Shown here: piece by piece, positions 11,625 to 21,666 of the stretch | Position numbering within the stretch: position 1 is the first letter of the stretch | Layout: each line of letters opens with the position of its first letter | Assembly (NCBI GenBank): GCA_034509495.1 | Contig: CM067515.1 | Span: 16,519,058 to 16,583,057, forward strand | DNA from: Acestrorhynchus altus | Taxonomy: Eukaryota > Chordata > Actinopteri > Characiformes > Acestrorhynchidae | Direction of reading: 5' to 3' | Length of the DNA: 64,000 bases | Program-made: the position numbers and the translations under genes | The notes under the pieces: model-generated | Told to the model about the DNA's origin: nothing | The model's input: only the letters and a program-made list of their open reading frames with translations | Databases searched by the model: none

Positions 11625-14600
11625 GTTATCTGCTTCAATGCTGTCACCAGGAATCAGTCCTTTGAAGACAGCTCCATCTCCTCCCTCTGCTCTGGAAAAG
11701 CAGCAGAATCTGCCCTCCACACAGCAGCACCAGCTCCATCCACACCACAAGCCCTATTCCACCTTCCACAGCCTTCCAAGTACTGAAGGTACTGTCTTCA
11801 GCTTGCCCTGCTAATGTGCCCTATTCTTTAAGTGCATCATCCAGTGGTTGAGATCTAAGACCACCTGATCTTAGTTGCCTAATTCAACTCCATTAGGCAA
11901 CTAAGACCTTGTAAAAACAAGACACTGCAAACTACTAACTGAAGACAAGTTCTGAGGTTTCCATTCTGTGTTTGTGTTTCAGCAGATTACCGAGGAAACT
12001 TTCAGAGCTGCTTCCACTTTGGGGATAATTACAGAGTGGAGCAGAACATCAGCAGCGTCCACCTCCCCACAGAGTCGCATGGCTTCAGCACACACCAACA
12101 CAACGGCTTTCATACCAATTGCTCCACCTCATCCTCCACAGGTATACACTCACACTTGAACTCTTTAAACCATGGGCTTATTATTTATGTTAACTCTAAA
12201 ACAACATTAAAAGGTCAATATGTGCCTTTTAAAATACACTTTCTTAAGCTACACACTTTGATTTGTTACTTCTGAACTTTTGAATGAGGTAACTACAAAA
12301 GTCCCTGAATTGATTGCTGAAATTGATTGCTGGAAGCTGGAATGCTTGAATTTTGTTTTAACAAAGATATGTCTGCTGTTGCTCTTAGAGTGTTCAGCTG
12401 AAGGTGATACATACAGATTGTTAGAATTTGTTTTAGGCACTGTGCCAATAGGTTCATGTTTATCTGCTCTGGAGATTCTATTGGCAGTGCTTCTCTATAA
12501 GGACTAGACAATGTGTGTGTGTGTGCATTTACACAGCAGAAGGTGCAACTTAAAGAAGCTGAATGCATTCATTAAGTAGGGTGTCCACAAACATTTGAAC
12601 TAAGAAGGAAGTGCAGTGCCATTCAGAAGGAAGATTAAGGTTACCAGGAGCAATAAATGATTAAAATTTAAACTGATATGGGCAGTTTATTGAGGTATGC
12701 ATAGAGATGAAATGGTATAAAAATGTAATATCATGACTATCGTGGCCAAAATTATCATGGTTGTTTGAGGGTTCATAGAAGTCAATGGCCAGTGAAACCT
12801 TGGTACCCGACCTCGACTGACTCGCAGCAGGCTTTCCAGCCGTCGTTCCTTAACCACTTGTTTAGTGGACTCCAGTGTTGGTACCACATCTGGGCGGAGA
12901 TAAGTGGTTATGATGTTTGTTTGGAACTTGAGCTGACTTCTGAGATCGACTTGGAAGTTGCCAGTCACAAGCGGTGGTTAGTAGCCCCCCCTGTTGAGTT
13001 TGGCTGGTGATGTTGCCTTCTGCCCCACTCAAATGAAGGTGATTGACTGTTTGGGGACCGCTGTGCAAATGGAATCTGCCAAACATTTTAACTCTTGGTT
13101 GTGGTGGCAGCAGGACATCATAAACCAACTGAACAAGAAACTTAAGGCAGGATGGTTCTGCTTTCCACAGCTCTGCCCAGGTTATTTTGCAGGAATCTGC
13201 ATGCTCCCACTTTGTCCATCTTGCTGCAGCATTCTTCCTCCATCTTCATGTGAAGTTGGTCCTGGATCAGTCAGTGCTTCCCCTTTCCACGGGCCAGAAT
13301 AACATGGCCTCAGAAAGCAACCAAAACCTGCTCATACCATTGCCTCGGAGCCCACCAGCATCTTATGCCTTAGTCTTGCCACATCTTTAGTGGCAGCCTC
13401 ATACGCCTACCATTTTCTGCCAGTCTTTATGAGGATCCCTGCTGCTGTGACTTTGGTGTTTCTGAAATCCTTGTACATCAACACCTCTCTGGAATAGGTG
13501 ACTTTAAACTCCTCTGTTAGCCCACTGAAAGGAATGTTCAGCTTGGTGGTATGGCTGTACAGAGCAATGCTGCTCAAGGACCAAGAGAATCCCAGCCATC
13601 TCCTGAGAAACTGGCTGGTGTGCTTCTCTAGAGCTTCTACCTTTGTTATTGGTACTTTGTAGACTAGCATGGGCCAGAATATTTTTGGCAGGACTCCAGA
13701 TCCAGGCTTCAAATTTTCCAGGGAGGCCAGATTTGTTCATCGCAGTGGGCCAGGTGGACGGTTTGTTATATGGCAACTGAGTCCTTTGGGGAGCTGTCAA
13801 ATATCTTGCCCAGACTCTTGACTGGGTTCTTGGTCACTGATGGAACTTAGCATGAAGCTTATCCTTGCCCAGGAAATTAGCCTTTCAAACCCCTGAAGGA
13901 GCCACCTGCACCCTGAAACAGTTGTCACTGTTAGGTCATCCAACCCAGATCTTGACTTGAGCCCTCTGCATTCCATCTCGGCAGACTTAGCAATCCAGTT
14001 CATGGCCAGTGAGAAGAGGGTTACAGAAATGGTACAACAAGTAATTATCCCTTTCTCAAGGTGATGCCAGCCACATGTTACCTGCCCTGAAGTGACTTGC
14101 ACGCTGAAGTTGTCGCAATAATCCATTATGAGGTTGCGGAATTTGACAGGAACACGGTGTCTTGTCAGTGCTGTTTCGACAAGCTTGTGTGGAATCAATC
14201 CATAGGCACTGGCCATGTCAAACCAGTAAGCTACCAGGTCTCCCTTGTTCTCTTTTGCTCAAGACTCCTCCCTTCTTCACTGAGGTATCAATGTAGGAGT
14301 TATTCAAGAGGAAGCTGGGACGGGATCTTGAAAAAGATGTTGCTCTTGAGCAGCAAGATGATATGAAACTGCATAATGTTCTGAGAGCCCTCCTCCTTCG
14401 GGATCCAGACTCCCTCAGAGTACCTGAAATGATCAGTTCCTGGCTTGTGTCCAAGTGGTGTGTTACTCCACAGGTCCCCCCTACGGATCCACAGCCACCG
14501 CAAGGCCCTCTGCGTGGCCTCGAGAATATTTCTGATGGCTCTCTTCAATTGCAGGCCTTTCACTGCAAAGGGTTTTGAGGGTTCATAGAAGTGAAAGGCC

Positions 14601-16844
14601 AGCAAAGCCTGACATTGACTGGCTTACATCTCGCATTTCAGCCTTCGTTCTGGCAATCTGTGCTGACTTTCACTTTCAGATCATTCATTAAAATGATCCT
14701 GAACCTTTTTAGTAAAACTTTTAGGGCCAGTGGTTATTTTAGAGGGGCTAGTGTCCAGCTTTTGGTGCTTTGCTGGTATTATGAAGCAAACATATATGTT
14801 TAATATCATTCAACATTTTATTTATACAGTTTTTAGTTTAAATTTCACAATTGTTTTCCAATTTTCTTTTACATCACCTGTTTTACTTGCTTGTATGTTT
14901 CCAACAGATTTCATACAGGTTATTTTCTTATTTCATACAAAAAGATGAACAAGATTAACAAAAACGCCCCTTCAAAGCTTTTGCTTTGTTATAAAATGGT
15001 ATTCGCTCATTTTTCTGTTTCATATTCAGTTTGTCTTCTTGGAACAAATCAACATATTTTTGTATCCTTGAGGCTTTTGATGTCCTTAACTGAAGAATAT
15101 ATTCAAATAACTTGTATTCAAAATTCAAGCCAAGGATGGATTTTGTACCAGGCTGCCTTGAAACTCCTTGTCATGAACTACACTACCCACCATGCCATTT
15201 GTGACCTGATCCCCTCCTCAGAGGGTCACATGATCAGGTCACAATCACCAGAGTACTGACACCTGTGTTCCTCTCTATATATACTGGCTTCTCCCCCAGG
15301 CGTCCTCACCAAGTATTATAGCCTTTTGTTGCTACACGCAGCGTTCTGTCTGATATTCTGGATTATTGTGATTTGACCCTTTTTTCAGTAAGACTACGTT
15401 GCTTGGATTCTGCTCTGACTTGTTTGTTAGCTCAGTATCTTTAATAAAGACACTGTGGACTATACCTACTGCTGCTGATGTTAAAAATAAAACAAAATAA
15501 AACATTTAGAACAAACCTGTTTGAGTAACAACACAGATTTAATATAACAATATAATAACTTCTAACCAACCACAAGCCTACATATATTTGCATGTGCCCA
15601 ACACATAAACACTCACACAGTGCTTTGCCACGTCACAAACCTGATGATGCTGTGCTTGTGGACGCGAATGGCTGTTTTCTCTGGGCCTCACACTCCACCT
15701 CACTCTCAGGATGTTCATCTGTCTTTCCCTGCTCTAATGTGTCCTCACACTGACTCAACTTCACCAGCTGACCATTCTTCTTGCTCTAATTTGACCTCAC
15801 CCTCTGAGCCAGCTTTTCCAACTGACCATTCTTCCTTTTCTAATGTGTCCTCACCCTCTGATCCAGCATCTGCAGCTGACTACTCTTCCTGCTCTAATGT
15901 GTCCTCACACTCTGAGGCAACTTCTCTAGTTGTCCGCTCTTCCTGCTCTAATGTGTCCTCTGCCTTTCATCCATCTTCTCCAGCTAACCAATATTCCTGC
16001 TCTAATGTGTCCAGCATCTCCAGCTGAACATTGTTACTGCTCTTCCTGCTCATTAATTGCAATCTACTTGAGTCTTCCCTCACCTGAATTCTCTGGCTTT
16101 ATCTAACTTTCTGCATGACTTTCTTTTTTTTTTTTGGAAGAAATATCACTTTTCCTTATTTTGAAAATAAACTACAGAGCAACAACTGTCATTCCACCAC
16201 TATGAAGGGATCACTGTGTTAGCCAGCTTCATTTATAAACTACTTAATATGCAAGACATTGTCAAAAATGCTATCCTTATTAATCAACTACCAGACCACA
16301 ATTATATAAACCTTGATCGTTTTGATGACCACAATATCATCCGCTGTGCTTAGTTGAGCCAGTTCCTCAAATACACACCCCCCCCCTTCCCCAGTTCATT
16401 GCTCTTTAAAAAGGTATCAATTTATTTTTAATGCTATTATTAGCATTTCTTGGCCATTATATAAATACTCGGAACATAACTATATTATCATTGTTTTGGA
16501 ATTATATCTAAAACAATATATCACCCCCAAAAATGATCAAGACAGGCCTATGGCTGAGTGTAAAACGTCTACCCTTACTATCAGTTAATGCTTTCTGGGT
16601 GCAACAATTTTTTTGACAGTGAAAGAATTTCATACCATTGTTAAATAAATGTGATTGAAGTGTATTATTATATTCATCATCTTTACCTCATCCTTCTCTG
16701 TTGTGTACAGGTTTCAGTTTGTTGCCGGACCTCAGTGGGTCAGTCTCCCAGTTCACTCCAAGCCCAGAGGACAGTGTCTTCTTCCAGCTGGGCAGCTTTG
16801 AGCGCAGCCTGAGCCAAATGAACTCTGTTTATACAGAGACGTAG
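11625..16844 (+). CDS. glis1: GLIS-family zinc-finger protein, C-terminal exons
   Basis: Three coding exons join in phase: 11,625-11,788, 11,983-12,141 and 16,711-16,844. They give about 150 residues ending in a stop. The last exon ends FFQLGSFERSLSQMNSVYTE-T, which resembles the C-terminus of human GLIS3 as I remember it (FLQISTVDRCPSQLSSVYTE-G). The Pro/Ser/Gln/His-rich first exon also suits the region after the GLIS zinc fingers. GLIS proteins are nuclear Kruppel-like factors with five C2H2 fingers and a C-terminal transactivation region. The finger exons are not visible and should lie upstream of the window, since GLIS introns are long. GLIS1 is preferred over GLIS3 because GLIS1 shares human chromosome 1p with MUTYH and ARMH1; the paralogue call is inference. 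The first exon starts with one base of a split codon, so it is internal. The acceptor of exon 2 is a CAGCAG tandem, making the first alanine optional. Confidence 0.6.
12436..12600 (+). mobile_element. MITE family A, right-end fragment
   Basis: This contains the typical right half of family A: GCACTGTGCCAATAGGTTCA, then GGACTAGACA, a (GT)n stretch, and the terminal GGTGTCCACAAACATTTG. The left half is missing. It lies in the last intron of the GLIS-like gene. Confidence 0.7.
12690..14665 (-). pseudogene. Decayed non-LTR reverse transcriptase
   Basis: Read on the minus strand, fragments in several frames follow the order of a fish LINE-type polymerase. First comes GVWIPKEEGSQNIMQF (N-terminal RT block), then DMASAYGLIPHKLVETAL and LEKGIITCCTISVTLFSLAM (central RT motifs). 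These are followed by MKPGSGVLPKIFWPMLVYKV and LRRWLGFSWSLSSIALY, and a C-terminal part with TYLRPDVVPTLESTKQVV near 12,900. Stops and frameshifts are frequent. A separate C-terminal scrap (RALRWLWIRRGD) lies upstream of the N-terminal block at about 14,500, so two copies or a rearranged copy are present. The element sits in the last intron of the GLIS-like gene in antisense. I cannot name the clade with certainty. Confidence 0.75.
15165..15485 (+). mobile_element. Possible solo LTR remnant
   Basis: The block begins TGTCATGAACTACACTACCC, has a perfect 13-bp inverted pair at 15,199-15,244, a TATATATA box near 15,277 and AATAAA at 15,443-15,448. This is the layout of a Ty3/Gypsy-type LTR in fish. 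No clear 3' terminal CA or target-site duplication was found, so the boundaries and the call are tentative. Confidence 0.35.
15730..16045. repeat. 54-bp minisatellite, six units
   Basis: Units start at 15,730, 15,782, 15,836, 15,890, 15,944 and 15,998. All are 54 bp except the first (52 bp) and the truncated last. Each begins TGCTCTAATGTGTCCTCA or a close variant. The period is a multiple of three, so a + frame stays open and would read CSNVSSPSDPASPADHSS-like 18-residue repeats. It lies in the last intron of the GLIS-like gene, with no start or splice context that suggests translation. Confidence 0.9.
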
Positions 16845-16878
16845 AAAATCACTTCACCAGCCTTAACCTGAGCAGCAT

Positions 16879-16923
16879 TTCTCTCTTCTCTTCTCTTCTC
16901 TTCTCTTCTCTTCTCTTCTCTTG
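16879..16923. repeat. (TTCTC)n microsatellite in 3' UTR
   Basis: About nine TCTTC-type pentamers lie 35 bases after the stop codon of the GLIS-like gene. They would give a pyrimidine-rich tract in the 3' UTR of the mRNA. Confidence 0.9.
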
Positions 16924-18201
16924 CAGTATTTAAATGTTCCCCTCTGTGTGAATGTCATTGCTTTCCCCTCTTCATTTGATCTTTTCACATTATTTCAGGA
17001 AATCATTTTATGTAGCATAATGTCACTGCTCTGACATGGTCTGTTGTTTCACTAAAGTCTTTTATAGTTGAGTCTTTGGGGATTCTACTGAATCTTCAAA
17101 TTCATAGATCATGGATCTCTGCTGTGGGCATGGGATGGTTGTTGGTTTAAATGATATAATGCAGTGTTTAACCCAGTGATAATCATACTGCTTCCATTTG
17201 TAGTAATTGTAAAACTTGCGTACATCTTAATCTGCACCGGTGGATGTAAACAGCTCTACGGTTGCAGTCTTCCTGTAAAGTACACACCAGGACAACACAT
17301 TTACAGGTTCAACCTGAACAGCACACTGTAGTAGTGCTGGTTATATTTATATTTATTTAAATTATACGCATATTGGTGTCACAGAGAAATATGAGAAGGT
17401 GCATCAAAAAGTCTTGTAATATGCCCATATCCCCATTTTACTTTTTTCTGTTTCTAAGTAATAAAAAGCTGTTTTCCAGCTTCTCTTTTTCCCTCATAAT
17501 GAAACACGCCATTTTGTTACTGTACCTTACAGACTGATATATGTAGATGAATTCTAATCTGATTGGCTACCCTGTAGGGTTGCTCATTCAGAAAGGAGTC
17601 TGGGCTGATACAGGGCTCTGTCAGAACCAGGGGATCAATGGGTGGGACTGAACTGCTGTAAGCAAATAGCTTGGTTTTTGTGACATCGCAAAAACAATCA
17701 TTTGAAAATGTGTTTTGAAACTTTATTAATGTTTACATAACACATCAAGGGTTTTCACTTTAGTAAGTGACTTTTTTCACGATATGGGCCCTTTAAACCA
17801 ATAGTGGTAAACAATGAGCCATATTCTGACTGAAATTCACCCACATGATATCCACTCACACTGATGGCTCTAAACCATGTCAGCAACAAAACTCATCAGT
17901 ATTAGAGCCCTCTTACGTCTGTTCTCACAATCTCGGTTCTCTCAGCCTCTCGCTCTCTCTTGCACTCTTTCCTCTTGACTAAAATGTAGAAATCAGTATT
18001 TAGTGTTGCTGTGTTTGTCAGTGAATGTTTGCAATGTTTGTGTTGCATTTTGATTCTGTTCTCTTCCAGATGATCTGGTTTGATTATTTTATAAAAGGTT
18101 GATGGATATTATTAATATTAATGTCCTCAGAATTCCTACCAGATGTATAAAATGTATAGATTGTTTAAATATTAATTATGTCACTCTGTTGTGTCTCAGA
18201 A

Positions 18202-18207
18202 AATAAA
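18202..18207 (+). terminator. Poly(A) signal of the GLIS-like gene
   Basis: A canonical AATAAA is followed about 20 bases later by a GT-rich stretch (ACGTGTGTCC). This makes a 3' UTR of roughly 1.4 kb after the stop at 16,842. Confidence 0.6.
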
Positions 18208-18288
18208 GTTTTCAAATGTTCCAGTTACGTGTGTCCTTAAATAAAATGTAAAAGTTAAATGGTCATGAATATGTTCAAATAAAATGCT

Positions 18289-18894
18289 GTACACCAATCA
18301 GCCATAACATTAACATTAGCCATAACACATCCTCGGTTCTTCACTCATTGTCCATTTAATCAGCTCCACTTTCCATACAGGATCACTGTGTAGCTCTATA
18401 ATTACAGCGTGTCATCCATCTGTTTATCTAGATCCTTTGTTAGCTCCCTTTCAACCTGTTTTTCAATGGTCAGGACCACCATAGAGCAGGTATTATTTGG
18501 GTGTTTCTCCAGCCAGAAATATTCAGCCGACAGTCTCCTGTGTGTGGACTCCTGATGAAGAACTATAGGATGACCAACACCAACTGCAGAAGCAGATGAG
18601 CTTCTGTATCTGTCTTAACATCTATAATGTGGATCAACTGTTAGAGAGTGCCTGATAGAGTGGACAGTGAGCGGGCAGTGTTTAAAAACTTCAGCAGCAC
18701 TGCCGTGTCTGATGTATGTGTACCAGCACAACACACATGCATACAGTGAAACAGATGGACTACATTCTCTAAATACAGAACCACTAAGTTCTCATATATG
18801 GTAAGTGGATCTGATAAAATGGACAGTGAGTGAAGAAATAAGGAGGTGGTCATAATGTTCTATCTGATCAGTGTCTGTTCAGATAGAACATTAT
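18289..18894. mobile_element. MITE family B, near full length
   Basis: The element runs from ACCAATCAGCCATAACATTA to AGGAGGTGGTCATAATGTT and shares its internal phrases with 26,520-26,850. These phrases are a common fish non-autonomous DNA repeat. The right edge carries a perfect 16-bp inverted repeat (18,852-18,867 and 18,879-18,894) around an 11-base spacer. It sits between the GLIS-like poly(A) site and the 3' end of elovl8. Confidence 0.7.
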
Positions 18895-19149
18895 AACTAA
18901 AATCAGTAGTGGACCAACACTGCCCTCTAGTGAAGGGGATATTTACAGCTGAATTTGCACAAATTGATGGTGATTATATAGTAACAGAATATCAATGTGT
19001 TCTAAGGGTAACTACTGTATTGCAAAGAGAAAATAAAAGTTTAAACAATCTCTATACCAGAGCACTAACAGCATAAAATCTAAATAATTCCTTCCTGGAT
19101 TCGTTCAGCACAAATATATTCATTCAGACATATTTGTGTCTGAAGTTTG

Positions 19150-19565
19150 CTTCTTTATTGTGTTCACTATAAATTATTTAGTATTAATTATGTATTATTC
19201 TTTCTCCACTATGAACTTTACATTATTCACTATAAATATTCCTTCGTGTGTATTTATTTATGTATTCCTATAATGATCCTGTATGAACTGTGAATTATTC
19301 ACTACTACAGGTTTATTAGGAGCAGGGATATCAGTAAAATGTGCAGGAAGCTGGCACTCCAGGAACAGGGTTACAGGGCCTACACCTGATCTACTGTAAA
19401 ATTACCCCTTTATCTGCTATGAATTCTTCAGTAAATACTATGAATTATTCAATAACCACTACAAATTATCTTGTATCTGCTATGAATTATTTATCATCCA
19501 TTATGAATTATTCCATATCTACTATAAAGTATTCTGCATCTACTATGAATTATTAAGTATGTAAG
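19150..19565. repeat. AT-rich minisatellite, same unit as 3,440-3,850
   Basis: Degenerate ~20-bp units (ACTATGAATTATTCAGTA and variants) occur here, interrupted at about 19,300-19,410 by unrelated sequence. The unit matches that at 3,440-3,850. Confidence 0.8.
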
Positions 19566-20575
19566 GTATTTTGTATCTGCAATGAAACTTGTAATGAGGA
19601 CCCAAGTGGTTTATGGTTTAAAGGGTTTAATTGGCAAGTCAGACTTGGCTCTGAAGTTGTAATCTTAGTGTTACTTTGTTATTTTGTGTTGTAGATGGTC
19701 AGTGCATGATGATTACGAACAGCTGGTTATAGCACGCACAAGTTACACAAGTTACTTTTCTGCGTCTTATTCAACATCGTAGATGGCACATTTAATTCAC
19801 TTGGAATTACAAATGCATACACACGTCTGCACAGTAAAGCCAAACCCCACAGTCTGAAGTACGTTTAGTAGGACGATCATAAAACAAATATACCCTGTAA
19901 TAAATCACCTATTTATAAACACAGACTGTGATGTAGCTGTTTTACAGGTGTAATCAGATTTGCAGACCTATAAACAAGCAGTTCTCTCAGCGATAGAGTC
20001 TCACTGAGACTTAGTTTAAGTCTCAGTGAGAAATGCTGCTAAATCCTGCTCCTTCATTCAGCTGCAAGGTACATTTTTCTGAAACAATGCTGCATACTTC
20101 CATCTAGTGGAGAGGAGCAGCACAAGTGCTTATTTATCTAAAATGGAATTCTGAATTCTATTACCTGAGGTTCCATTTCTTACCTGAACAAAGTTTCAAA
20201 ACGTGCATTAAAACTGTACAGCCTTAAAGACACCTTTGGTATGTTGTAGTTCTGAAATATCTCTATTTGCAGTCCTGAGCATGAATGTGTCAGTGAACAA
20301 TATTCACTTAAACCGTTGTCCAAAGTGTCCAAAGTTCTTTGATGCTCATGGAGGTCCCACCTTAAGTTATAGGACTTCTAAGACTATCTGCTTACATCTT
20401 GGTGACACCTTCAGAGGTCTTGTTGCGTCAATGCCTTGTAAGGTCAGATCTGTTGTGGTGGCATAAGTGGACCTACTAAATATTAGACAGGTGATATATA
20501 TGGCTATCACGGCTGAAGTAATGAGGGTTAATGTAGAAGGGTCAGTTCTGGATGGGTACAAACTGTCCCAGCCAG
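19566..20575. other. 3' flank of elovl8, no gene seen
   Basis: This probably holds the elovl8 3' UTR on the minus strand. I could not choose a poly(A) signal with confidence. No coding exon is supported. A short inverted pair (AGTCTCACTGAGACTTAGTTTAAGTCTCAGTGAG region, about 19,997-20,031) could form a hairpin. Confidence 0.4.
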
Positions 20576-21605
20576 TTAAGAGCGTTTGCTCTTCCTGCTG
20601 ATATAGCTCTGGTAGTAGAAGTTGCTGAAGAGCAGAATGAGGCTGATGCAGTAGGCAAACACTACTGAGTTCATGGAGTCTGGGAAATCACACTCAGTGA
20701 ACAAGTTGTAGCCGGTGTGTGTGGTCAGGAGGACAAACTGGAGCTGAAAAACGAAAGGTGAGAAGAAGAGCTTAAGAAGTGTCTTCAGTTTATCAACCTT
20801 AACAGTGCAGTGAATTAGGTTGCTCGGAGGTTGTTATGGTGTTGCTATACTTTAGCGGTTTGTGGCTTTTGTGTTGCTGCGATGTCACAATAGTTCTGCA
20901 AGTAGTTGCAAGATACTTGGTAAGGTGCTATGTTTTATGCAAATCCAAATCCAATCCAAAAACTTTTTTTTCTAAAATAGGTGCCCATGATATTCCACCA
21001 TTCATTCCTACGGGGGACATGTGCATAATGATTTTTGAAAACTCCAAAGTTCAGAAAACCACATTGCATAAAACTACCATTTTGTTTCTACAATTTAGCC
21101 AAATTAAGCAGCTGAAGCTCAAAAAATAATAATTTATATAAATAAATGCCAACAGCCATCACACTAATAAGAACGGTGTCAAGTAATTAAAGAGAGGATT
21201 AAACTGCAATAACATAACAGAATAAAAAACAAAATAGAAATATATGTCAGTGGCAAAATGTGGGGTTCAAGCACCAGTAGAGCTTATTTGGCCAATCATA
21301 AATTTGTATTCTTTATATGTCAACCTTTAAAAGGATGTATGGCACTGTTATAAAAACAAGAGTGTACAGACTGTGGGAAGTTAAGTCTTTAGGGTTAATC
21401 AACCCTAAATCATGTTTTGAATTAGCAGCAACTACTGAAGTGTATAAAAGAGGAGACGAGTTTACAGATGTGTTTACCAGCTGCAGGGAGGTGAGGTAGC
21501 GTTTCCACCACAGATACTTCTGCATATGAGGACCCAGAGCTGCCAGCCCATAATACGAATACATCACAATGTGCACAAACGTGTTCAGCAGGCCAATGAA
21601 GAAAG

Positions 21606-21666
<61 letters not shown>

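Noticed and set aside
15620..16027. Ser-rich 135-codon frame as a gene
   Set aside because: It is explained by the 54-bp minisatellite and lies inside an intron.
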